This document shows positions 51,818 through 60,738 of a stretch of DNA of 64,000 nt, in pieces. Position 1 is the stretch's first letter; each line of letters opens with the position of its first letter. Below the pieces are notes generated by a model. That model was given only the letters and a program-made list of their open reading frames with translations, was not told where the DNA came from and searched no databases. The stretch is taken from contig NZ_VYQF01000003.1 in NCBI RefSeq assembly GCF_008710285.1, positions 248,001-312,000 on the forward strand. The letters are read 5' to 3'. This stretch comes from Ginsengibacter hankyongi. GTDB taxonomy: Bacteria > Bacteroidota > Bacteroidia > Chitinophagales > Chitinophagaceae. A program made the position numbers and the translations under genes.

Positions 51818-52511
51818 AGCGGTAGGTACATTAAAGGTGCAAGACGTATCATTGAGTCTTTTAAAAGCTAATGATTACATAGCAGAGCAAATAAGAAATG
51901 ATATGCAGGAAAGGAACATTCTTGTGCTAAATCTTGTATCGTCACCCGGAAGCGGTAAAACATCGTTGCTGGAAGAAACAATTAAACGTTTAAAAGACAA
52001 AATAAATATAGCTGTGCTGGAAGGTGACCTGGAAACGGAGCGTGATGCCGAAAGGATTCGTCAACAGGGCGTACAGGCGTTACAGATAGTAACGCAGGGT
52101 ATTTGCCATTTGGAGGCGCAAATGATACAACAGGCTTTACCCAGTATGAATTTTGACAACATTGATATTCTTTTCATAGAAAATGTAGGTAACCTGGTTT
52201 GCCCCGCGTCGTATGATTTAGGCGAAGACATTCGGGTAACGTTAGTTTCCTGTACCGAAGGAGATGATAAACCCAAAAAATATCCAAGTATGTTTTTAAC
52301 AACAGATATTATGATTGTTACCAAAAAAGACCTGTTGCCTTACGTACCTTTTTCAGTTGATGCTGTAATTAAAGATGCAAAAGAAGTGAATAATAAAATC
52401 GATATTTTTTTATTATCAAGTTACAAGGGAGATGGAATGGATGAATGGTGTAACTGGTTATTAAATAGAGTGAGTGAGAAGAAAAACCAACTGGCGAATG
52501 CCGAAGTATAA
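51798..52511 (+). CDS. hypB: Hydrogenase nickel insertion GTPase HypB
   Basis: 237 aa. P-loop NLVSSPGSGKTSLLEETI (about residues 43-60) with the GTP-binding lysine, EGDLETERDAERIR (about 79-92) and VTKKDLLPYV. The N-terminal His-rich and CxxC nickel-storage parts of some HypBs are missing, so nickel storage must be elsewhere; the His-rich permease nearby is one candidate. The start at 51798 overlaps hypA by 20 bp. GTP hydrolysis drives transfer of Ni to the large subunit. Confidence 0.94.
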   Translation: MQKLTNKAVGTLKVQDVSLSLLKANDYIAEQIRNDMQERNILVLNLVSSPGSGKTSLLEETIKRLKDKINIAVLEGDLETERDAERIRQQGVQALQIVTQGICHLEAQMIQQALPSMNFDNIDILFIENVGNLVCPASYDLGEDIRVTLVSCTEGDDKPKKYPSMFLTTDIMIVTKKDLLPYVPFSVDAVIKDAKEVNNKIDIFLLSSYKGDGMDEWCNWLLNRVSEKKNQLANAEV

Positions 52512-52560
52512 AGAACATACCTATGCAATCCTTTATTTCATATTTCATAATTATACATAA

Positions 52561-52812
52561 ATGTGTTTAGCAATTCCAGGTAAAATATTATCCACTGAAA
52601 CGCTTGACGGAAATGTAAGAATGGCAAAGGTTTCCTTTGGCGGCATTATTAAAGACGTAAGCCTCGAAATGGTACCCGAAGCAAAACTGAATGATTATGT
52701 ACTCGTTCATGTAGGCGTTGCTATAAGTACTGTAAACGAACAAGAAGCTCACCGAGTTTATCAATACCTGAAAGAAATAGGAGAATTGATGGATTTAAAT
52801 GAACAGCCTTAA
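52561..52812 (+). CDS. hypC: Hydrogenase assembly chaperone HypC
   Basis: 83 aa. The N-terminal MCLAIPGKILSTE with the essential Cys2 and the following VSFGGIIKDVSLEMVPEAKLNDYVLVHVGVAI (in outline) define the family. HypC carries the Fe(CN)2CO unit between HypD and the large subunit. It is the last plus-strand gene of the operon, 49 bp after hypB. It converges with the minus-strand permease gene; no clear terminator lies in the 66-bp gap. Confidence 0.95.
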   Translation: MCLAIPGKILSTETLDGNVRMAKVSFGGIIKDVSLEMVPEAKLNDYVLVHVGVAISTVNEQEAHRVYQYLKEIGELMDLNEQP

Positions 52813-52878
52813 TTTATTTTTGTCACACTGAAGAATAAATTTAAATTGCCATTAGTGTTCCCAATTACGCAATTGCGT

Positions 52879-53559
52879 TTATGCGACCAGGTTATCATAA
52901 ATTACTTTACCGCCATATAAAAAACAAAGAAGAGAAGTTGCAATGATCAAAATACTTTGCAACGTTTGCGCCTGGATTATTTTTTTTGAAAAAGGAATGC
53001 TGAACAATCCTGCAGCCACCAACATTCCAACAATACAACCCACCCCAAATACTACAAGATAGATAAGCCCATCGATAGGGCTTTTCATTTGAGACATCGC
53101 GATTAAAATTAATGCACCGCTCCCGGCGAGTCCATGCATCAGGCCTACTCCATAAGCCAGCGAGTGTTTGTGTTGGTGCACTGCTTTATCACCCACGTGA
53201 ACGTGCAAATGGTTATGTTGTTCTCCGGCATGATGGTGAGGATGTGCGTGTATAACCACTTTTTTTGTTTTGAAAAAAATAAACATCCGGTAAATAGCTA
53301 AGGCTATTAGCATTGCACCTACCAGCAATTCGAAATAACGAAAATACTGATCCGATATTCCTGCTTTAAAAACAATCATTAATACACCAATTAAAAAGAT
53401 GGTTGAGGTGTGACCGAGCCCCCAGAATATTCCATCCTTCAAAGAAAGCCTGATGTTATCACGTTGAGAAACGATATTGCTAACAGCCAGCAGGTGATCC
53501 GCTTCAAATGCATGGATGAACCCGGCATAAATCGTCAGCAAGAGAGGAAAAGTAAACAT
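52879..53559 (-). CDS. NiCoT/UreH-like nickel permease with His-rich loop
   Basis: 226 aa with about six membrane segments. The signature HAFEADHLLAV (His, Asp, His of the HX4DH motif; about residues 12-22) binds Ni or Co in transporters of this superfamily. A cytosolic loop near residues 98-128 is very His-rich (HAHPHHHAGEQHNHLHVHVG), likely a nickel-binding reserve. It lies at the end of the minus-strand hyp operon and should feed nickel to HypA/HypB. Cobalt cannot be excluded from sequence. Confidence 0.85.
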   Translation of the reverse strand: MFTFPLLLTIYAGFIHAFEADHLLAVSNIVSQRDNIRLSLKDGIFWGLGHTSTIFLIGVLMIVFKAGISDQYFRYFELLVGAMLIALAIYRMFIFFKTKKVVIHAHPHHHAGEQHNHLHVHVGDKAVHQHKHSLAYGVGLMHGLAGSGALILIAMSQMKSPIDGLIYLVVFGVGCIVGMLVAAGLFSIPFSKKIIQAQTLQSILIIATSLLCFLYGGKVIYDNLVA

Positions 53560-53778
53560 CTATATTAAAAAATATAAGTTATTAGTTATGAAATATTTTG
53601 TTTGTTTTTCCGGGTAAGATTTCTACTTTGCGTTACTTAAAAATTCGATTATATTTTACCGTTAGAACCCATTTTTTGATTAAAATAAAATGAATTCTTT
53701 TAGTAATTCACAATCATACGCTTTCGCATTATGATTAGTATTTCTCTATTTGCTAACCATACTTCAACGCGCTTTTCC

Positions 53779-54816
53779 TCAGCATATTCTTGGCAATTGC
53801 TCGCCAGCCAGCATATTCAGTACTCTCCTGCCACCGATATTACTTTTCATTAAGACCTGTCGTGTATGCTGTTCCGTTATTTCACCAATTATCGCGGCCA
53901 TAGAACCATGTTCCCATTCCTGCAATTGAAGTAAAAGATGATCGGCTATACCTGCATCAGCTACCACAACAAATAATCCTTCATTAGCTACATATAACGG
54001 ATCGAGTCCAAGCATTTCGCACGCCCCATACACTTCTTCTTCTACCGGGATATTTTTTTGGGAAATATCAATACCCAAATTTGCTTCCTTAGTAATTTCA
54101 TTTAGAACCGTTGCCAGGCCGCCTCTTGTAGGATCACGCAATAAGTGAATCTGTTCACCAAACTCATCTAACAATTCGATAACTATTTTATTTAAAGCCC
54201 TTGTATCGCTGCTGATCGTTGTTTCAAACTCCAGTCCCTGCCGATGGCTCATTATAGTAATTCCATGTCTTGCAAGTGGCCCGCTTAAAATAATTTTATC
54301 TCCTGCTTTTATGTTATTAATATCAATATTTGCTTTTTCATGCACTTCGCCTATGCCGGTGGTATTAATAAATATCTTATCCCCCTTTCCCCGTTCAACC
54401 ACTTTTGTATCACCTGTCACCACCTGGACACCTGCCTTTTCACATGCAAATTTTATAGTATTTAATATCTCCCAAAATTCGGTCATCTTTAAGCCTTCTT
54501 CCAAAATAAAACCAAGCGATAAATATTTTGCTGATGCGCCGCACATGGCAATATCGTTTATAGTTCCGTTTACGGCGAGGTCGCCAATATTGCCACCTTC
54601 AAAAAATATAGGAGACACTACAAAGGAATCGGTGCTCATCGCCACTTTGCCTTGCATGTTAAATATGGCGCCGTCGTGCTTTTTATTCAGCAGTTCATTT
54701 TGCAACAAGCTAAAAACACCGGTGTCCAACAACTGGCTTGTTAACGTTCCACCGCTTCCATGGCCTAAAGTAATAATGTCAAAATCAAGTTTAGGCATGG
54801 GACACTGTAACTGCAT
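53779..54816 (-). CDS. hypE: Hydrogenase maturation carbamoyl dehydratase HypE
   Basis: 345 aa, AIRS/PurM fold with DIITLGHGSGGTLTSQLL (about residues 12-29), MSTDSFVVSPIFFEGGNIGDLAVNGTINDIAMCG in outline (about 60-94), the nucleotide segment DPTRGGLATVLNE (about 228-240) and the C-terminal PRIC, whose final Cys is carbamoylated by HypF and dehydrated to cyanide for the iron centre. Start at 54816; a later ATG (MPKLDFDII) is possible. 219 bp upstream of the permease gene; same strand as hypX, hypD and hypF. Confidence 0.94.
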   Translation of the reverse strand: MQLQCPMPKLDFDIITLGHGSGGTLTSQLLDTGVFSLLQNELLNKKHDGAIFNMQGKVAMSTDSFVVSPIFFEGGNIGDLAVNGTINDIAMCGASAKYLSLGFILEEGLKMTEFWEILNTIKFACEKAGVQVVTGDTKVVERGKGDKIFINTTGIGEVHEKANIDINNIKAGDKIILSGPLARHGITIMSHRQGLEFETTISSDTRALNKIVIELLDEFGEQIHLLRDPTRGGLATVLNEITKEANLGIDISQKNIPVEEEVYGACEMLGLDPLYVANEGLFVVVADAGIADHLLLQLQEWEHGSMAAIIGEITEQHTRQVLMKSNIGGRRVLNMLAGEQLPRIC

Positions 54817-54874
54817 TGGTATCTGTTTAATATTATTTATAAAACAATTGCATTAAAAACGATGATAAAATTAT

Positions 54875-56623
54875 TTATGCTTCATAAAAAAGCTTTTCAT
54901 ATTTTCTTCGCCTCCATATTTTTCTTCTTTCACTGAACAAATCTTTATCTGCAATAGAATTTGCTTTTTCTTCAACATTAATTTTATGAACAAAACAGTA
55001 GCGTTTGTAATCATACCCCCAATCATCTTCAAAAAAATTTTTTCGCATTATTTTTAATTCCTCTTCACGATACTGTTGCAAAGGTTTATAACTTTCATCT
55101 CTTTTGCGCTTAAATTTCTTTGCCGTTAGTAACTGAGAAAAATAAGAAAGATGCGCAATCTCTTCTGCGATATTTTTTACTTTATTTCGAAACGATTCAT
55201 CATCTTCATTTAGACAACCATCGATCAGTTTTACTTCCAGTGCTATATCAGTTCCCCATGGAAGGCATTGTTCCGTAAACAATTTTGCTCTTTTATCGCC
55301 AATTCTTCTTGGTAATAAATACGTCCAGTATTCGGAACCATACAATCCCATATTGCGCGTATGGGGGTTAAACACAATTCCTTCTTTCGCTAAAACTTTA
55401 TCTGCCGCAAGTGCTAATGAAACGCCTCCTGCTCCTGCATTTCCCTGCAACGCACTTATAATATAATGTGTATCGGTACAAATAATTTCATGAATTAAAT
55501 CGTCCATCGCGTTAATATTTTCCCAGGAAGTTTCTGCAGGATTTTCAGACGCTTCAATTAGGTTCAGGTGAATGCCATTACTCCAAATATCCTGCCCTCC
55601 CAACAATACAATCACTTTTGTGTTACGTTGCTTTGCTTTCGCGAAAGCATTTTTTAAGCGAACGCATTGATCCGTGCTCATAGCGCCGTTATAAAAATCA
55701 AAAGAAAGGTATCCTACTTCATTCTCCTCGTGGTACTTTATTTCACTAAAGAAGTCTGAATTAATTTTATAATCAAAAGTATTAACCATAAAATCTGGAA
55801 TATATTTTTCAAAATTGGCCAAAACTATTGCGGCAGGCAATTTAATTGAATTGGCTTCTCTGTTCTTTAAACACTGTATCCATACCGCGGAATTAATAGT
55901 CGCTATACAAACCGCCGAATCAAGCGTTCCCAAAATACTTCCAGGGCTTCCTTTCAATATTCTTTCTTCAAATGCTCCGAAGGCTAGATATTCATTATCA
56001 TTAATTGTACACATGGCCCCGGGGAAACTATCTGCCGCGTTTATTTTGCGCATGATGGCGGCAGTGTCTTCATTCCATGAAAACCTGAAATCATTTTCAT
56101 TGGTTGAACGATTCCATTTGCCTTTATGGCTTATATCAATTTCTTCACGTGATTGAGGAACGAATTTTTTTTCCTCAAATTTTTGTACCGCTTCCAGCAA
56201 CGCTTTCATAGCAGCCTGTGTAACTTCATGCCGGTATAAAAAAGATTTAGAAACATTTCGCATAAGAAAAGTTGCTGTTGACCAGATGGGGCCTGCATCC
56301 ATTTTTTGTGTTGCCTGTAAAACAGAAACACCCCATTCTGTTTCATTATTTAGAATAGCCCAATCCAGCGATGCCGAGCCACGGTCACCAATAATGCCGG
56401 GATGAATGATAAGACAAGTATAATTTTTCCATATGGCGTCGGGAATTACAGTTTTAAGATATGGCGCAATTATTAATTCCGGTTGATAGTTGCTTACCGC
56501 ATTCAGCATGTTTTCCTGCGTGGTAGCAATATGCACTTTTACCTGGTGATTAAACCTGTCCAGTTCAACCCATGCCCGCTGGCTCATCCCGTTAAATGAC
56601 GTTGTAATGAGTAATATTTTCAT
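54875..56623 (-). CDS. hypX: Hydrogenase maturation protein HypX (HoxX), CO ligand synthesis
   Basis: 582 aa from the ATG at 56623, which overlaps the hypD stop as ATGA; an earlier start would enter hypD. The N-terminal part (~1-270) is a formyl-tetrahydrofolate transferase-like domain (MKILLITTSFNGMSQRAWVE; LIIHPGIIGDRGSASLDWAI). The C-terminal part (~290-582) is an enoyl-CoA hydratase-like domain (GGQDIWSNGIHLNLI; ALQGNAGAGGVSLALAADKVL). HypX makes the CO ligand of the iron from formyl-THF when O2 is present, consistent with an aerobic enzyme. 58 bp before hypE. Confidence 0.93.
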   Translation of the reverse strand: MKILLITTSFNGMSQRAWVELDRFNHQVKVHIATTQENMLNAVSNYQPELIIAPYLKTVIPDAIWKNYTCLIIHPGIIGDRGSASLDWAILNNETEWGVSVLQATQKMDAGPIWSTATFLMRNVSKSFLYRHEVTQAAMKALLEAVQKFEEKKFVPQSREEIDISHKGKWNRSTNENDFRFSWNEDTAAIMRKINAADSFPGAMCTINDNEYLAFGAFEERILKGSPGSILGTLDSAVCIATINSAVWIQCLKNREANSIKLPAAIVLANFEKYIPDFMVNTFDYKINSDFFSEIKYHEENEVGYLSFDFYNGAMSTDQCVRLKNAFAKAKQRNTKVIVLLGGQDIWSNGIHLNLIEASENPAETSWENINAMDDLIHEIICTDTHYIISALQGNAGAGGVSLALAADKVLAKEGIVFNPHTRNMGLYGSEYWTYLLPRRIGDKRAKLFTEQCLPWGTDIALEVKLIDGCLNEDDESFRNKVKNIAEEIAHLSYFSQLLTAKKFKRKRDESYKPLQQYREEELKIMRKNFFEDDWGYDYKRYCFVHKINVEEKANSIADKDLFSERRKIWRRRKYEKLFYEA

Positions 56624-57723
56624 ACTTCCAATTGTTCTGCCAATCCTGAATAATGATAGTATGCAGCACACGCTCCTTCATTGGATACCATTGGTGCACC
56701 TAACGGACTAACGGGCCGGCACTTCTTGCCGAAGTGCTGACATTCATAAGGCTTTTTTATTCCTTTCATAATATCGCCCGCAATGCATTCAGGATTTTCC
56801 GATGCTTCTTCAATATGAATATTAAACTTTTTTTCTGCATCAAAATCGCGATAGGAATCTTTTACTTTGTAACCACTCATCGGGATCACTTCCATGCCAC
56901 GCCACAAACGGTCTGTTACTTCAAACACCTCGTATATCATTTCCTGTGCTTTTACATTGCCTTCTTCGCTTACAATACGTGCATATTGATTTTCCACTTT
57001 GGCTTCGCCCGATTCTAATTGTTTTACAACCATCAAAATTCCTTCAAGCAAATCCACCGGTTCAAAACCAGTGATAACGATAGGCACTTTATATTTTTCA
57101 ACAAGAGGATAATATTCGTAAATACCCATGATAGCACACACATGCCCCGCACCAAGAAATCCATCCACTCTATTCAATTCGTCATTCATAATTTCTTCTA
57201 TGGCAGGCGGCACTAACACATGTGATGCAAGGATGAAATAATTGTTAACATTCTCTTTTCGTGCATGGATAACCGATAGTGCGTTCGCGGGAGCGGTAGT
57301 TTCAAACCCTACAGCAAAAAAAACTACTTCTCTCCCGGGATTTTCTTTGGCAATTTTTACTGCTTCAAGAGGGGAATATAAAATGCGCACATCTGCGCCC
57401 CTTGCTTTTGCTTCGAGCAGGCTCATACCGGAGCCGGGTACACGAATCATATCACCATAAGAACAGAGAATTACATTGTGTTCCATTGCAAGGTGTACAG
57501 CCCGGTCAATTAAACTAATGGGGGTAACACAAACAGGGCAACCCGGCCCGTGTATCATTTGAATGTTCTCCGGGAGCATGTTAAGAATTCCGTTTTTCAC
57601 GAGCGAGTGTGTCTGCCCACCGCATACTTCCATAATGTTCCACCTACCCTTAACAGTATTTTTGATTTCTCTTAAAAGCGTATTCACTATTTCGGGTGAA
57701 CGAAACTCTGATATATATTTCAT
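56620..57723 (-). CDS. hypD: Hydrogenase formation scaffold HypD
   Basis: 367 aa. Conserved Cys in MEVCGGQTHSLVKNG (about residue 39), HGPGCPVCVTP (about 64-70), then GFETTAPANAL (about 143-153) and the iron-sulfur segment IAGDIMKGIKKPYECQHFGKKC (in outline, about 316-338). With HypC it builds the Fe(CN)2CO unit. Overlaps hypX by ATGA and lies 3 bp after hypF, so hypF-D-X form a tightly coupled group. Confidence 0.95.
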   Translation of the reverse strand: MKYISEFRSPEIVNTLLREIKNTVKGRWNIMEVCGGQTHSLVKNGILNMLPENIQMIHGPGCPVCVTPISLIDRAVHLAMEHNVILCSYGDMIRVPGSGMSLLEAKARGADVRILYSPLEAVKIAKENPGREVVFFAVGFETTAPANALSVIHARKENVNNYFILASHVLVPPAIEEIMNDELNRVDGFLGAGHVCAIMGIYEYYPLVEKYKVPIVITGFEPVDLLEGILMVVKQLESGEAKVENQYARIVSEEGNVKAQEMIYEVFEVTDRLWRGMEVIPMSGYKVKDSYRDFDAEKKFNIHIEEASENPECIAGDIMKGIKKPYECQHFGKKCRPVSPLGAPMVSNEGACAAYYHYSGLAEQLEV

Positions 57724-57726
57724 GCT

Positions 57727-60069
57727 TTATAATTTAGCGTTATAAATCATAAATTCTGCTACTTTATTTGTCGTCGAACTTGTGCTTGTTATGTTGTTAT
57801 CGTGATAGACCATTTGCCCGAAAGAAATGTTCTCATCGTTAGGTGACAATTTTTTATGGAAATGCAAATCGTATTTTTTGCAGTATTCATTTTGAACCCA
57901 ATCGACGAGCAAAGAATTTTGAAAAACACCACCACTGAAACAAATCTTATTAACTTCTGATTTCTTTGCGATAATACCGACGAGACATACTAACGAATAA
58001 TGAAACTTTGAAGCAATGTATCCTTTTGATTTTCCATTTTCAATATCTGCTATTATTTCCTGCATTAAAGTTACGGTAGGTACATGGTAATAAATTGATT
58101 CTTCCCTAAAATATGAACTATCCATTTTGAAGCCCTTTTCGGCAACATATTCTTCGGCCAGGGCCTGTAGGTGCATTGCAGCTTCCCCTTCATAAGTTTG
58201 CTTGTCACATAAATCCAGTAAAGAAGCAACTGCATCAAATATTCTTCCAACAGACGACGTAAAAAGTTTTGACTCCCTTATTAATAACTGATAATTATGC
58301 CATTCCGATTCAGTAAATTTTACCTTTATTTTTTCCAAATGAATCCAACTCTTATTTAAGGCACACAGCAGGGATATGCGTGGTTCCAGGGCCATTTTAT
58401 CGCCGGCAATTACGGGGAAATATTCAAAATAATAGCAACGTGCCATTGTATTATTTTCATACTTAAAAAATTCTCCTCCCCATATATTTCCATCATCACC
58501 GAGGCCTGTTCCATCCCATATGATTCCTAATACTGAATTGGCAGAATTAAGTAAATTATTTTCCGCCAAAACTGCTGCAAAATGCGCCTGGTGATGTTGT
58601 ATAAATTGTATTTTATTGTTGGCTTTTTCAGCAATATTTACAGCATATTGATGAGAAAAGTAGCCGGAATGCTTATCAGCACGAATTAAGCAGGACTTTA
58701 TATCGTACAAATTCATCCAGTAAGCTAAAGTGTTTTTATACATCTCCTGTGATTCATAACTTTCACCGCTTCCTAGAAATTGAGACACAAAAACTCTTCC
58801 ATTAATTGTTAAGGTAAAACTGCTTTTTAAAAGGGCGCCCGTTGAAAGCGTACATGATTTGTTTTGAGGTATGTAATCCAAAAAAGAAGGGGCGTATCCT
58901 CTTGATCTTCGCAAAACAATTTGCAGACCTGATGCCTTTGAAACCTGCACAACGCTATCATCTTCAGGAATAATAATTTCACGATTATACGTGACAATAT
59001 AATCCGCTATGTCAAATAAATATGCAAGCGCATCGTCGTCTTTATAAATAATAGGTGAGCCTGAAATGTTGGCACTTGTTGCAATCAAAGGCTTGCCGTA
59101 ATCTTTTGCAATGAGCTCCAGCAAAGGGCTGTAGGGCAACATAATTCCTAAACGTTTAAGTCCGGGAGCAATGTGTTGCACTGCAATATTAGCAAAGGCC
59201 GGGGGTTTTGGATGTAGCAAAACTATGGGCGCTTCTTTACTTTCAAGCAGTTTCTTTTCTTGTTTACTTAACTCAAAATTGTTTTGAATAGTTTCTATAT
59301 CCGGATATAAAAGTGCAAATGGCTTATGCGGTCTATGTTTCCGGATTCTCAGCAATTCAATTGTTTCAGGGCTGTTAGCAGCGCATAATAATAAATACCC
59401 GCCAATACCTTTTATAGAAATAATTTTTCCCTGTTCAAAATAATTTTTAACCGAAGCCAAAATTGTTTCTGAATCATTTGAAACAATAGTTGATGCGTTT
59501 TCATACATGTTCATTTCTACACCACATTCAGCACATGAATTTGTCTGGGAAAAAAATCTTCTGTCATCAACATTGTTATATTCATGATTGCACTTTTCAC
59601 ACATTATAAATTTATTCATTGAAGAATTATGTCTTTCATAAGGGAGACTATTAATGATAGAATATCTCGGGCCACATTGTGTACAGGTTATAAACGGATA
59701 TCGATAACGTCGATTATTTACATCGTTTAGTTCACTTCTACAAACTGAACAAATTGCATTGTCAGGTGATATTAATACATCTTTTAAATTGCTATCTTCT
59801 TCAACAAGTATTGAGAAATTGCTGAATTCTTTCTCAATTGTTTTGTGTAATTCAGCCGAAGTAATTATTGATTGTTGCGGAGAAGATTTTAGTATTTTTT
59901 CTAAAAATAAGTCAGCATCATTCTTAGACGAATTAAAATAGACGTGTAACCCATCGGTTACGTTTTTTACATAACCATTCAGTTGCATTTGCATTGCCAG
60001 CGTATATATCAATGGCCGAAAGCCCACACCCTGGACGATTCCATTAATATGTATATGATAGGTTTGCAT
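57727..60069 (-). CDS. hypF: Carbamoyltransferase HypF
   Basis: 780 aa from the ATG at 60069; an earlier start at 60147 would add a hydrophobic stretch not found in the family. Acylphosphatase domain (GIVQGVGFRPLIY, about residues 11-23), two zinc fingers (CSVCRSEL ... CTQCG, and CEKCNHEY ... CAECG, about 107-190), YrdC-like domain (~200-380), and a Kae1-like domain (~395-780) with HHQAHFAAVLAEN (about 480-492) and the terminal ENISFGQM. It uses carbamoyl phosphate and ATP to load the HypE cysteine. First gene of the minus-strand hyp operon. Confidence 0.94.
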   Translation of the reverse strand: MQTYHIHINGIVQGVGFRPLIYTLAMQMQLNGYVKNVTDGLHVYFNSSKNDADLFLEKILKSSPQQSIITSAELHKTIEKEFSNFSILVEEDSNLKDVLISPDNAICSVCRSELNDVNNRRYRYPFITCTQCGPRYSIINSLPYERHNSSMNKFIMCEKCNHEYNNVDDRRFFSQTNSCAECGVEMNMYENASTIVSNDSETILASVKNYFEQGKIISIKGIGGYLLLCAANSPETIELLRIRKHRPHKPFALLYPDIETIQNNFELSKQEKKLLESKEAPIVLLHPKPPAFANIAVQHIAPGLKRLGIMLPYSPLLELIAKDYGKPLIATSANISGSPIIYKDDDALAYLFDIADYIVTYNREIIIPEDDSVVQVSKASGLQIVLRRSRGYAPSFLDYIPQNKSCTLSTGALLKSSFTLTINGRVFVSQFLGSGESYESQEMYKNTLAYWMNLYDIKSCLIRADKHSGYFSHQYAVNIAEKANNKIQFIQHHQAHFAAVLAENNLLNSANSVLGIIWDGTGLGDDGNIWGGEFFKYENNTMARCYYFEYFPVIAGDKMALEPRISLLCALNKSWIHLEKIKVKFTESEWHNYQLLIRESKLFTSSVGRIFDAVASLLDLCDKQTYEGEAAMHLQALAEEYVAEKGFKMDSSYFREESIYYHVPTVTLMQEIIADIENGKSKGYIASKFHYSLVCLVGIIAKKSEVNKICFSGGVFQNSLLVDWVQNEYCKKYDLHFHKKLSPNDENISFGQMVYHDNNITSTSSTTNKVAEFMIYNAKL

Positions 60070-60321
60070 CCTATTTATTGCGTAAGCGAACTTATGAAAA
60101 GGTACGATTATGTAGTGAAGAAAAATACAGGAAAACAGGACCATCATTTATTGTTTTTTTAGCGGGTAAGTTTCCACGGCAATTTTTAGTTATAGTTTTT
60201 TCCTGGCTAATTATTTATTTTTTGAAAAGTTTAAAGGGTTTACATTTGCAACATTGTTACATTAATTTGTAAAAAAGAGATAATAACTATTTTTATTATA
60301 ATTTGGCTCTCTTTATAAAAG

Positions 60322-60669
60322 ATGTATAAATTTCTAGACAAATCGCATATTTTAAAGCAAGCCGGTTCTATACTGTTGCTATTCGTTTTTTGCCTGGGAA
60401 TAACTCCAAAGAAAACACTTCATGATTGGTTGGCTAATCATAAGGATACCACTTCTTCCGCCCCGGTTAGCAAAACACAACAATTATCAAAGGGTGGTTT
60501 TAATTGTAATTGCGAAAACCTAGTTGCAGAATCACATTTTGTTACGTTTAGCAACTTTGTTGTTGTTAATTTTCCATCTATTTTTTCATTTGTTTCTTTT
60601 AGAATTCCATTTTTAATTTTCCTTCCTTCTTTTCAAAATAATTTACGAGGACCTCCTTTAGAATTTTAG
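60322..60669 (+). CDS. Small exported protein upstream of a TonB-dependent receptor
   Basis: 115 aa with a hydrophobic segment at about residues 13-27 (QAGSILLLFVFCLG). The mature part is short, with CNCEN (Cys near 62-64) and a hydrophobic C-terminal stretch (VNFPSIFSFVSFRIPFLIFLP). Small proteins of this shape often precede TonB-dependent receptors in Bacteroidota, as here by 70 bp. A role in metal handling or regulation is possible but unproven. It starts the next plus-strand group after hypF. Confidence 0.62.
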   Translation: MYKFLDKSHILKQAGSILLLFVFCLGITPKKTLHDWLANHKDTTSSAPVSKTQQLSKGGFNCNCENLVAESHFVTFSNFVVVNFPSIFSFVSFRIPFLIFLPSFQNNLRGPPLEF

Positions 60670-60738
60670 TTGCATTTGTTTAACAGCCTTATAAAAATAA
60701 AAATTTTATAAGCCCATCTAAAATTTTAAAAAGTCTTA

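Noticed and set aside
60070-60147. 26-residue N-terminal extension of HypF
   Set aside because: HypF normally begins at its acylphosphatase domain, which matches the ATG at 60069.
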